Shown here: positions 1-7,950 of the stretch, piece after piece | How positions within the stretch are numbered: position 1 is the stretch's first letter | Layout: each line of letters starts with the position of its first letter | DNA from: Achromobacter agilis | GTDB lineage: Bacteria > Pseudomonadota > Gammaproteobacteria > Burkholderiales > Burkholderiaceae_B | Length of the DNA: 64,000 bases | Assembly (NCBI RefSeq): GCF_900496965.1 | Contig: NZ_UFQB01000022.1 | Span: 54,580-118,579 of the forward strand | Direction: 5' to 3' | The notes under the pieces: model-generated | What the model was told of the DNA's origin: nothing | The model's database searches: none | The model's input: the letters and a program-made list of their open reading frames with translations, nothing else | Translations under genes and position numbers: made by a program

Positions 1-559
1 CCATGGGAAAACCCGGCAGCGTGGGCGGCCGGTCCGGCGCACCGGTGAACGACGGGATGCCCGAGAATGCCTCCGCTATCGTGCCGTAGCCGCCTCGCTT
101 GGCGTAGGGGCCCGTCTGGCCGAACCCCGAGACGCGCACCATGACTAGACGCGGATTGATGCGGGCGAGCGCTTCATAGCCGAGCCCCCAGCGTTCGAAC
201 GTGCCGGGACGGTAATTCTCGATCAGCACATCGGCCTCGCGGATCAGCTCCCGAAACAGCTCCTGGCCGCGCGGATTGGACAAGGTCAGCGTGATCAGCC
301 GCTTGTTGCGGGCGATGACCTTCCACCACAGCGACAACCCCTCCTTCATCGGCGTCCAGTGGCGCATCGAATCGCCGGAACCCGGCAGCTCCAGCTTGAT
401 GACGTCGGCGCCGAAGTCGGCCATCTGGGTGGCCGCAAGCGGCCCGGCGATCATGTTGCCGGCATCGATCACGCGCAGCCCCGCAAGCGGGCCCTTGCGA
501 GTTGTTTCCGCCACGGGTTCGGCGCTACTACTTACGGTCTCGGGGAAAGTGGACATCAT
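1..559 (-). CDS. CaiB/BaiF family CoA-transferase (family III), N-terminal part, cut by window edge
   Basis: The frame read leftward from 559 opens with two adjacent ATG codons and runs 186 codons off the left edge without a stop. It shows the family III CoA-transferase N-terminus: LAGLRVIDAGNMIAGPLAA at about residues 25-43, then GADVIKLE, NKRLITLTL and ADVLIENYRPG. These enzymes move CoA between a donor acyl-CoA and a carboxylic acid in catabolic pathways; the substrate cannot be told. The conserved catalytic Asp should lie in the missing or late part. It diverges from the IclR regulator, with a palindrome between them, so it is the likely regulated gene. Confidence 0.88.
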   Translation of the reverse strand, partial: MMSTFPETVSSSAEPVAETTRKGPLAGLRVIDAGNMIAGPLAATQMADFGADVIKLELPGSGDSMRHWTPMKEGLSLWWKVIARNKRLITLTLSNPRGQELFRELIREADVLIENYRPGTFERWGLGYEALARINPRLVMVRVSGFGQTGPYAKRGGYGTIAEAFSGIPSFTGAPDRPPTLPGFPM

Positions 560-602
560 GGTAGGTTCCGATCTCACTTGGAAAGACAATCCGCCTTGTG
601 AT

Positions 603-625
603 AAACTTCCGAATATTGGAAGTTT
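603..625. promoter_or_regulatory. candidate IclR operator (8-bp perfect inverted repeat)
   Basis: AAACTTCC at 603-610 and its exact complement GGAAGTTT at 618-625 are separated by 7 AT-rich bases. The repeat lies midway between the divergent CoA-transferase (start 559) and IclR gene (start 649). Position and symmetry fit an operator shared by both promoters. Binding is inferred. Confidence 0.6.
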
Positions 626-648
626 TTCTTTCACTAATTGGATTAATT

Positions 649-1428
649 ATGATCAGCGGCTCACAGGCTGTCCCTAGGGATCAACCCCTAGACCGGTTGC
701 TGCACGTCCTCGACGTGGTGGCGCATGCCGACCGTCCCATCACCATGACGGACGTGGCCGCCGCTTGCGGCTTGCCGGTACCTACCGTTCACCGGCTCGT
801 CGCGCAACTGGAAGAAAGGCGCCTGCTCAAGCGCGTGCTGGGCAGCAAGAAGCTCGCGGTCGGTGCCGCGCTGGTCAACCTGGGCATGGCTGCGGTCTCG
901 GCCGCCATGCGCGGCGACCAGAGCCACCAGATCCTGGTCGCGCTGTCCAACCGCATCGGCGAGCATTGCCAGCTCGGCCAGCGGGTGGACGACGAAGTGT
1001 TCTACGTGGATTCGGCGAGCGCCACGCGCTCGCAGGGCCTGTACTTCGATCACGGACACCGTTCGCCGCTGTACTGCACGTCGATGGGCAAGCTGTTCTT
1101 ATCCGAAATGCCCGTGGAGCAATTCGAATGGTGGCTCGACCACGCCGTGCTCGAGCCGCTCGCACCCAACACCATTGTTTCCACTGACACTCTGCGCAAC
1201 GTGGTGCGCAAGGTTCGCAAGGACCAATGGGCGGCAAGCAACGAAGAGGTGATCGCCGGCGTGGTCGGTTGCGCCGTGCCCATCCGGGATGCGCAAGGCA
1301 AACTCATCGCCGGCCTGGGAATCTCCGTGCCCAGCGCGCGCGTGGCTTTCGATGCGCTGGCCGAGTTCCGCCAGCCGATGGAAGCGGCGGCAGCCGAAAT
1401 CGCCGCAGCCATCGCCGCGGCGGACTGA
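649..1428 (+). CDS. IclR family transcriptional regulator
   Basis: This 259-residue protein has an N-terminal winged helix-turn-helix (DRLLHVLDVVAHADRPITMTDVAAACGLPVPTVHR at roughly residues 14-48) and a C-terminal IclR effector-binding domain (for example LYCTSMGKLFLSE, and the late AGLGISVPSARV). An upstream GTG at 598 is in frame, but it would place the palindrome at 603-625 inside the coding region, so the ATG at 649 is preferred; no strong ribosome site is visible. It probably controls the divergent CaiB-type CoA-transferase, as is common for IclR members in aromatic or short-chain acid catabolism. The ligand is unknown. Confidence 0.88.
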   Translation: MISGSQAVPRDQPLDRLLHVLDVVAHADRPITMTDVAAACGLPVPTVHRLVAQLEERRLLKRVLGSKKLAVGAALVNLGMAAVSAAMRGDQSHQILVALSNRIGEHCQLGQRVDDEVFYVDSASATRSQGLYFDHGHRSPLYCTSMGKLFLSEMPVEQFEWWLDHAVLEPLAPNTIVSTDTLRNVVRKVRKDQWAASNEEVIAGVVGCAVPIRDAQGKLIAGLGISVPSARVAFDALAEFRQPMEAAAAEIAAAIAAAD

Positions 1429-1438
1429 GCCCGCCGCC

Positions 1439-3175
1439 CTAGCCTTCCCCCAGTCCGGCCTCCACGCACTCGAGATACGCGTCCACCGCGCTGCCCACCG
1501 TGGGATGGAAGCGGTCGTCGCGGAATATCTCGGTGAGTTCAAAGCGCTTGAGCTTGTCGCGGACCGGGTCCTTCATTTCGGCGAAATGGAGCGCGACGCC
1601 CTCCTTGGCCAGTCCGCGGCTCAGTTCACGCAGCATGTCCGCCGACGTCACGTCGACGCTGGTGACGGGCTCCGCCGCCACCACTACCCGCCGCACGGGC
1701 GTGGGCGATGCCTCCACGGCTTCCATCAGCCGCTGCTGGAACAACTCGGCGTTGGCGAAGAACAGGGGCGCGTCCCAGCGGAACAGCACCAGCCCGTCGA
1801 TCAGCGCCGCGTGCGGGTAGCGCTTCAGGTCGTGGTAGCCGCGCAGGTTCGGCACGCGGCCAAGCACCGCGAAGTGCGGCCGCCAGCCGTCCCACAGGAA
1901 CTCGATCACGGCGATGACCACGGCCAGGCAGATGCCGGGAATCGCGCCGAACACCGCCACCCCGGCGAAGCACGCCATCGACAGCCAGAACTCCCATTGC
2001 TGGATGCGGAAGATGCGCCGCAGGTCCTTGAACTCGAACAGGCCGATGGCCGCGGCAATCACCACAGCGGCCAGCGCGCTGTTCGGCAGATAGCGCAGCA
2101 GGCTCGGCGCCACCATCAGCAAGGCCGCCACGGCGATCGCGCCCACGACGCCCGTGAGCTGCGTGCGCGAGCCGGCCGCCTCGGCCACCGGCGTGCGCGA
2201 CGCGCTGCTGCTGACCGGGAACCCCTGGAAGAAGCCGGCAGCGAGGTTCGCCACGCCCAACCCCACCATTTCCTGGTTCGGATCGACCCGCGTATGCGTG
2301 CGCGCGGCATAGGTGCGCGACAGGACGCTGGTATCGGCGAACGCGATCATCGCCACGGCGACGCCGCCAAGCAGGATCTTCACCAGGTCCGCGTTGCTGA
2401 GCCAGGGCAGCGCAAACGTCGGCAGCCCTTGCGGAATCTCGCCCAGCACGTTCACGCCCAGGGCATCCAGATGGAACACACTGACCGCCAGCGTCGCCAG
2501 AATCACGGCAATCAGGATGCCGGGCACGCGGTCAAAGCGCTTGAGCAGCAGGATCACCGCCAACGTCGCCGCCCCCACCGAAAAGCTGTACCAGTTGGTC
2601 TTGCCGCCGGACACGGCCTGCCCCAGTTGCCATAGTTCGCGCAGCGGACCGGCATCGTCGATCGGGATCGCGAACATCTTCGGCAATTGACTCACCAGCA
2701 CCGTCAGCGCGATGCCGTTCATGTAGCCGTAGCGGATCGGCTTGGACAGCAACTCGGTAATGAAGCCCAGCCGCAGCAGGCCAAACACGATGCAGAAGAG
2801 CCCTGAGACGAGCGCCATCAGGCTGGCCGCGGCGACCGCGCGCATGGGATCGCCGCCGGAAACGCTGAGCACCACCGCGAGGATCGGCGCCGCAAGCGCC
2901 GAATCCGGACCCAGCACCAGGATCCGGCTCGGGCCGAACAGCGCATAGGCCAGCAGCGGGATGATCGTGGCATAAAGACCGTAGACGCCCGGCACACCCG
3001 ACGCTTCGGCATACGCAATGCCGACCGGCACCAGCATCGTCGTCAGCACCAGGCCGGCGGCCAGGTCTCTCGGCAGCCAGGCGGCTTGATAGGACTTCAG
3101 CAACGCCAGTCCGGGCAGCCAGCGCAGCCAGTTGCGGGCGGGCGTATCGACGGACGCGGGCGCATTGGAAGCCAT
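1439..3175 (-). CDS. SulP family anion transporter with STAS domain
   Basis: The product has 578 residues, the usual size for bacterial SulP (SLC26-like) proteins. The N-terminal 400 residues hold many hydrophobic segments, including the family signature region (AAGLVLTTMLVPVGIAYAEASGVPGVYGLYA near residues 40-70) and GFFQGFPVSSSASRT. A cytoplasmic STAS domain follows at about 430-560. Members carry sulfate, bicarbonate or dicarboxylates with H+ or Na+; no carbonic anhydrase or sulfur gene is adjacent, so the substrate is open. It is a single gene, convergent with the IclR gene (10 bp between stops). Confidence 0.93.
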   Translation of the reverse strand: MASNAPASVDTPARNWLRWLPGLALLKSYQAAWLPRDLAAGLVLTTMLVPVGIAYAEASGVPGVYGLYATIIPLLAYALFGPSRILVLGPDSALAAPILAVVLSVSGGDPMRAVAAASLMALVSGLFCIVFGLLRLGFITELLSKPIRYGYMNGIALTVLVSQLPKMFAIPIDDAGPLRELWQLGQAVSGGKTNWYSFSVGAATLAVILLLKRFDRVPGILIAVILATLAVSVFHLDALGVNVLGEIPQGLPTFALPWLSNADLVKILLGGVAVAMIAFADTSVLSRTYAARTHTRVDPNQEMVGLGVANLAAGFFQGFPVSSSASRTPVAEAAGSRTQLTGVVGAIAVAALLMVAPSLLRYLPNSALAAVVIAAAIGLFEFKDLRRIFRIQQWEFWLSMACFAGVAVFGAIPGICLAVVIAVIEFLWDGWRPHFAVLGRVPNLRGYHDLKRYPHAALIDGLVLFRWDAPLFFANAELFQQRLMEAVEASPTPVRRVVVAAEPVTSVDVTSADMLRELSRGLAKEGVALHFAEMKDPVRDKLKRFELTEIFRDDRFHPTVGSAVDAYLECVEAGLGEG

Positions 3176-3376
3176 GGAATCTCTTGTGAGAAGGGAACGC
3201 CGTGCGGTGATTCTACTGGACGCCGGAACAGGCGGCGCTGGCTGCCGAGGCCGCGCGCGGCGCAGCTAGCCCAACGCCACCGCAACGCTTCCCGGCCGCG
3301 GTCCTGTTGTTCTAAATCAACCGCAGCGCATCTGCGCACGCCTTCGGACTGGCAAGAAACGCAATTCGCGGATTAG

Positions 3377-3400
3377 AATTATTAGATATCATTCTCATTT
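3377..3400. promoter_or_regulatory. candidate Fur box upstream of siderophore receptor
   Basis: The AT-rich stretch contains ATATCATTCTCATTT, whose reverse strand reads AAATGAGAATGATAT, close to the repeated GATAAT-type units of Fur sites. The best 19-bp alignment (3378-3396) matches about 11 of 19 positions of the E. coli consensus. It lies 24-47 bp before the start codon of a TonB-dependent receptor, where an iron-responsive operator is expected. Confidence 0.6.
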
Positions 3401-3423
3401 GCGTTTGTTTTCCGGAGTGAACT

Positions 3424-5601
3424 TTGTCTAACGAACGGCGTCATTTCCCTGATTCGCGCGCGCGGCGGCTCGCGCCCGGCCTCGCATTGAGCGTGCTTTT
3501 GCCGCTGCCGAATGCCTGGGCGCAAACTACGCCGCCGCCCGCCACGCTGCAGCCGGTCACCGTCACCGCAGGTGCGTTGAGCGACGAGGAACTGCCCCCG
3601 CCCTATGCGGGCGGCCAGGTTGCCGAAGGCGCGCGGCTGGGCCTGATGGGCAACCAGAGCGTGATGGATACGCCCTTCAACGTGACGAGCTATACGTCCG
3701 AACTCATCCAGAACCAGCAGGCGCGCACGCTAGCCGACGTGATGGCGAACGACCCGTCCGTCCGGTTCACCACGTCCAGCGGGCACGCGTACGAAAACTT
3801 CCGCATCCGCGGTTTCGACGTCAACCAGAACGACGTGGCCATCAACGGCATGTTCGGCCTGGCGCCGATGGGCCGCACCCCGCTTGAGTTCGTCGAGCGG
3901 GTGGAGGTGCTCAAGGGTCCGAATGCCTTGTTCAGCGGCATGGCGCCCAGCGGCGCGGTGGGAGGCACCGTCAACCTGGTGCCCAAGCGCGCGGGCGATA
4001 CGCCGAACGCCACCTATGGGGTGAACTGGCAATCCGACGGACAGCTGGGCACCACCATCGACGCCGGCCGGCGCTTTGGCGCGGGCAACGAATGGGGCGC
4101 GCGCGTCAACGGCTCGTTCAGCGACGGCGCCACCACGCTGGACGGCCAATCCAGGAAGCGCGAGTTCTTCTCCGCGGGCCTGGATTACCGCAGCAGCGCG
4201 CTGACGGCATCGATAGACGCTTACCACAGCCAGGAATCGTTCAGCGGCGGCACGCCGGCGATGTTCTGGTTCGGCGGATCGGTCGTGCCCGACGCCCCCG
4301 ATCCCCGCATCAATCAGTTCAGCACCGGTTACGGCAACATCCAGAGCAACGCCGTGGTCGGCCGGGCCGAGTACCGCTTCAATGACCACGTGTCGGCCTT
4401 CGCGGGCGTGGGCAAGCGCGACAGCCACCAATCGGGGCTGATCAACGGCACCCACGCGCGGCAGATCGACGCCAACGGCAATTTCACCGGATCCATGGTC
4501 GGCCAGCGGGCCTACACCGATGCCACGTCGGCCGAGGCGGGCCTGCGCTCGCGCTTCAAGACGGGCAGCATCGGGCACGAACTGGTGCTGCAGGCCTCCC
4601 TGCTGGACACGGAAGACGGGTCGGCCACCGGCACGCCGTCGACCTTCAAGTCCAACATCTACGATCCGATCACGCCGATCATGCCGTCGGTGCCGGACAG
4701 CGCGCCGAAGACGGCGAAGAACAAGTTGTCCAGCCTCGCGCTGGTCGACACGATGTCCTTCTTCGATGAAAAGCTGCTCGTGACCGCCGGCTTACGCAAC
4801 CAGCGCGTGAAGACCACGAATTTCGACAAGACGGGAAAAACCACATCCCGCTACGACGAGGACGCCGTGACGCCCGCGGTCGCCGTCGTCATCAAGCCCT
4901 GGGGGCCGGACGTCTCGCTCTATGCCAACTATGTGCAGGGCCTCAGCAAGGGCGATAGCGTCACCGACACCACCGCCAGCAACTATGGGCAGGTTTTCGC
5001 GCCCTACAAAACCGAACAGAAGGAGCTGGGCGTCAAATGGAACGCGGGCACCTTCACCAATACGCTTGCCCTCTTCCAGATCGACAAGCCCATGCTGGTC
5101 ACCGAGGGGCCGACGGCCAGCCCGACGTATGCCGATGGCGGCGAAAAGCGCGTCCGCGGCGTGGAGTGGAATACGTTTGGCGAGCTGGCCCCGGGCTTGC
5201 GCGTGCTGGGCGGCGTGACCTACACCCAAGGCACGCAGGTCAAGACCTCGTTTGGCCGCTACGACGGCAATACCGCGGTCGGCGCGCCGCGCTGGCAGGC
5301 CAATACCGGGCTGGAATGGGACACGCCCTGGGTGCCCGGCCTGACCTTGAGCGGCCGCGTGCAGGCAACGTCGAGCCAATACGCGGACGCCGCCAACAAG
5401 CTGCGGATCCCGGGCTGGGGCCAACTGGATCTGGGCGCGCGCTATGCCACACAGATCAATGGCCGAGACGTGGTGCTGCGCCTGAACGTCAACAATGTGT
5501 TCGACAAGCACTACTACGCCGGCAGCTTCAGCGACACGACCCCGATCGCAACGCTGGGCCCGGCGCGCACCGTCACCGCCTCCGCCAGCATCAGCTTCTG
5601 A
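3424..5601 (+). CDS. TonB-dependent siderophore receptor
   Basis: This 725-residue outer-membrane receptor starts at TTG 3424 with GGAG just upstream. The signal peptide probably ends at AWA-QTT (residues 31-36), followed by the TonB-box region (QPVTVTAGA), a plug domain to about residue 190 (with MDTPFNVTSYTSE, RIRGFD, VEVLKGPNALFSG, GGTVNLVPKRA) and a beta-barrel ending in the expected aromatic Phe (SASISF). There is no long N-terminal signalling extension, so it is not an ECF-coupled transducer of the FecA/FpvA type despite a nearby sigma factor. The plug motifs point to a ferric hydroxamate or catecholate siderophore. It is first gene of the iron operon behind a putative Fur box. Confidence 0.93.
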   Translation: MSNERRHFPDSRARRLAPGLALSVLLPLPNAWAQTTPPPATLQPVTVTAGALSDEELPPPYAGGQVAEGARLGLMGNQSVMDTPFNVTSYTSELIQNQQARTLADVMANDPSVRFTTSSGHAYENFRIRGFDVNQNDVAINGMFGLAPMGRTPLEFVERVEVLKGPNALFSGMAPSGAVGGTVNLVPKRAGDTPNATYGVNWQSDGQLGTTIDAGRRFGAGNEWGARVNGSFSDGATTLDGQSRKREFFSAGLDYRSSALTASIDAYHSQESFSGGTPAMFWFGGSVVPDAPDPRINQFSTGYGNIQSNAVVGRAEYRFNDHVSAFAGVGKRDSHQSGLINGTHARQIDANGNFTGSMVGQRAYTDATSAEAGLRSRFKTGSIGHELVLQASLLDTEDGSATGTPSTFKSNIYDPITPIMPSVPDSAPKTAKNKLSSLALVDTMSFFDEKLLVTAGLRNQRVKTTNFDKTGKTTSRYDEDAVTPAVAVVIKPWGPDVSLYANYVQGLSKGDSVTDTTASNYGQVFAPYKTEQKELGVKWNAGTFTNTLALFQIDKPMLVTEGPTASPTYADGGEKRVRGVEWNTFGELAPGLRVLGGVTYTQGTQVKTSFGRYDGNTAVGAPRWQANTGLEWDTPWVPGLTLSGRVQATSSQYADAANKLRIPGWGQLDLGARYATQINGRDVVLRLNVNNVFDKHYYAGSFSDTTPIATLGPARTVTASASISF

Positions 5602-5621
5602 CCGCCCGCGGATCGTGCCGC

Positions 5622-5657
5622 CGCTTCCGGCCCTGAATCGCCCCAGGGCCGGAAGCG
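5622..5657 (+). other. intergenic stem-loop between receptor gene and downstream operon
   Basis: CGCTTCCGGCCCTG (5622-5635) pairs perfectly with 5644-5657 around an 8-base loop. No T-tract follows, so it is not a classic intrinsic terminator. Located 20 bp after the receptor stop and before four more co-directional genes, it could lower downstream expression or protect the receptor mRNA 3' end. Confidence 0.55.
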
Positions 5658-5690
5658 CGGGCGCATCGATCCCGCGTCCACCACACTTGG

Positions 5691-5984
5691 ATGACTATGC
5701 AAGCCGTAATCCCCGCCAGCCTGATCGCCATGTTCCTGGGCTGCTTCTGCATTTACCGCGCCTCGCCGAACCAGCGCTGGCGGCCCGCACCCTGGCCCGC
5801 GCGGCCCGCGCGCACCGCCGGTGCCGCCCTGCTGGCGCTCGGGGCGTGGGGCTGCCTGCACGCCTTCTCGGCCGTCGCCGCGGTATTCGTGTTCTGTACA
5901 GCCCTGATGCTGTTCTTCAGCCTCATCCCATACCTGGGCGCGCTTGCCGGAACGCGCGGGAGCGATACGCATGAAAGCCGCTAA
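5691..5984 (+). CDS. DUF3325-like small membrane protein
   Basis: A protein of 97 residues (95 if the in-frame ATG at 5697 is used) with about three hydrophobic segments: residues 5-20, 43-60 and 63-85. Length, topology and place directly after a TonB-dependent siderophore receptor and before a PepSY-TM gene match the DUF3325 proteins of iron-uptake operons. Its molecular role is not known. The stop overlaps the next gene by 14 bp, indicating translational coupling. The ribosome site is weak. Confidence 0.72.
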   Translation: MTMQAVIPASLIAMFLGCFCIYRASPNQRWRPAPWPARPARTAGAALLALGAWGCLHAFSAVAAVFVFCTALMLFFSLIPYLGALAGTRGSDTHESR

Positions 5985-6261
5985 GCCCGCCCCGATCCGG
6001 CGCGACTGGATATCCAAGAGCCTGGCGGGCGCGTTGCTGGGCTTCGCGCTCGCCATGGGAGCCAGCGCCGTGCTTGCCGCCCTGACCGCCGACATCCCGC
6101 TGGTGACGCGCTCGCAGCTTGTCATGTGGCTGGTGCCGCCCGTCTGGCTGGGGGTCTTGAGCACCGTCTATTTTTTCGCCAGCGGCATGCGCGCCTGGCT
6201 CTGGCTGGGCGGCGCCTGCCTGCTGCTCTACGGCGCCTTGTTCCTATCCGGCGCGCTTTGA
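5971..6261 (+). CDS. DUF3649-like iron-uptake membrane protein
   Basis: The 96-residue product has about three transmembrane stretches (residues 17-37, 46-66 and 73-95). In siderophore operons a small protein of this type, often called iron uptake protein (DUF3649), sits between DUF3325 and PepSY-TM genes, which is the order here. The start ATG at 5971 lies within the end of the previous gene. Function is unproven; a role in ferrisiderophore handling at the inner membrane is inferred from context only. Confidence 0.68.
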   Translation: MKAAKPAPIRRDWISKSLAGALLGFALAMGASAVLAALTADIPLVTRSQLVMWLVPPVWLGVLSTVYFFASGMRAWLWLGGACLLLYGALFLSGAL

Positions 6262-6277
6262 AGGAGAGACAGCCAAC

Positions 6278-7906
6278 ATGAGGGCCGACTTCATCCGCAT
6301 CTACAAATCCGTCCACACCTGGACGGGCATTCTGACGGGCATGGCGCTCTTCATCGCCTTCTACGCGGGCGCGCTGACGATTTTCAAGGAGCCGATCGTC
6401 CGCTGGGCCACGCCGCAGTCGACGATCCCGTACGTGCCGCTGGAGGAAACGCCGGACCTGATCGCCAGAACCCTGGCCGCGCGGCCGGATGCGGCCAAGG
6501 GTTTCAACATCCATTTGCGGGATGCCGAGCACGTGCCGGCCCGCCTGGGCTGGGAGGTCCGCGACGGGCCGGCCGACGATCATGACGAATCATCGTTGCG
6601 CCATTACGTCGCTCACCTGGAGGCCGGCGGCGGCCTGCAAGTGGAGCAGTCCTCGCCCAGCGGGCTGGCGGCGTTCATCGACGTGCTGCATCGCGTGGTG
6701 GGCCTGCCTGTCGACAGCGATCCCAACCGGTGGGTCATGGGCGTCGTCGCTTCGCTCTACGCCATCGCGCTGGTCTCCGGGGTCATTGTGCTGTTGCCGT
6801 CGCTGGTGAAGGATTTCTTCGCCTTGCGGACCGGCAAGAACCTGAAGCGCATGTGGCTGGATGCCCATAACGTGGTGGGGATCGTTTCCCTGCCCTTCCA
6901 TATCGTCATGGCGCTCAGCTCGGTCGTGTTCGCGTTTCACGATGGCATCTATGATCTGCAGGACAAACTGATGTACGAGGGAAAACTGGCATCGGTTTTC
7001 CAGCGCTCGGGCGCAAACGAAGCCCTCGCAAGCGCCCGGGATCCTGCGGCCCTGCTGACGCCCCGGCAACTGGTGGCGCAGGTGCGCAGCCTGGCGCCCG
7101 GCTTCGAGCCCGACACGCTGCAATACCAGCAGGTCACCAGCTCCCGCGCCATCGTGCGCGTGTGGGGCAAGGACGCCAGCGCGGTGTCGCCCCGGGCGCG
7201 GGGCGGCTTCGTGGCGATCGACCCATATTCGGGGAAGGTGCTCAATACCGACTACCTGCCGGGCGGGCAGAACGCCCCCAATCTCTGGATCAGCAGCTTC
7301 TTCGCCCTGCACATGGCGTCCTTTGGCGGAGTCGCGGTGCAATGGCTGTACTTCCTCCTCGGGCTGGCGGGCGCCTGGCTGTTCTATAGCGGCAACCTGC
7401 TCTGGATCGAAACCCGCCGCAAGCGCGCCGACCGGCGGACCGGTGCGATTCCGGCGCAACGGCTGGACACGCGCTTGATGGCCTCGGCCACCGTCGGCGT
7501 CTGCCTGGGGTGCATCTGCGGCATTTCACTGATGATGGTTGCGTCCAAATGGCTGAACGGCCGCGTCGGCGACTTGAATACCTGGCTTCAAGGGCTGTAT
7601 TACGTGGCCTTCTTCGCATCCATCGCGTGGGCCTTCCTGCGCGGCGGCGCGGCGGCGGGCGTGCATCTGCTGTGGACCGCCGCCGCGTTGACCCTGGCGA
7701 TTCCGGCGACATCCCTGCTGGGCGGCCTGTTTCCCGCCTCGGGCCTTTGGGCGCACTCCTCTGCCGCGACCCTCGCCGTGGATGCCACGGCGCTGGTGTC
7801 AGCCCTGGGATTTGCCTGGATGGCGAAAGCGAGCGCCCGCCGGATCGCGCGGGGCGATCTCGACAGCGCGTGGGCGCCGACACCGCTGGCGCCTCGCACC
7901 GAATAG
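6278..7906 (+). CDS. PepSY-associated transmembrane protein (putative periplasmic ferrisiderophore reductase)
   Basis: The 542-residue protein starts at ATG 6278 with a good AAGGAGAG ribosome site. It opens with the family motif KSVHTWTGILTGMALFIAFYAGALTIFKE and has a large periplasmic part (about residues 40-145), a PepSY-like region with AIDPYSGKVLNTDYLPG, and several later membrane helices with conserved His residues (HNVVGIVSLPFH, LHMASFGG). Members related to PiuB/FoxB are thought to pass electrons to reduce iron in ferrisiderophores in the periplasm. It is the fourth gene of the receptor operon. That it is a reductase is inference from family and context. Confidence 0.85.
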   Translation: MRADFIRIYKSVHTWTGILTGMALFIAFYAGALTIFKEPIVRWATPQSTIPYVPLEETPDLIARTLAARPDAAKGFNIHLRDAEHVPARLGWEVRDGPADDHDESSLRHYVAHLEAGGGLQVEQSSPSGLAAFIDVLHRVVGLPVDSDPNRWVMGVVASLYAIALVSGVIVLLPSLVKDFFALRTGKNLKRMWLDAHNVVGIVSLPFHIVMALSSVVFAFHDGIYDLQDKLMYEGKLASVFQRSGANEALASARDPAALLTPRQLVAQVRSLAPGFEPDTLQYQQVTSSRAIVRVWGKDASAVSPRARGGFVAIDPYSGKVLNTDYLPGGQNAPNLWISSFFALHMASFGGVAVQWLYFLLGLAGAWLFYSGNLLWIETRRKRADRRTGAIPAQRLDTRLMASATVGVCLGCICGISLMMVASKWLNGRVGDLNTWLQGLYYVAFFASIAWAFLRGGAAAGVHLLWTAAALTLAIPATSLLGGLFPASGLWAHSSAATLAVDATALVSALGFAWMAKASARRIARGDLDSAWAPTPLAPRTE

Positions 7907-7950
7907 CCGGCCCGGCAACCGGGATCTCTTTTTCTTGAACACAGCGGGTA

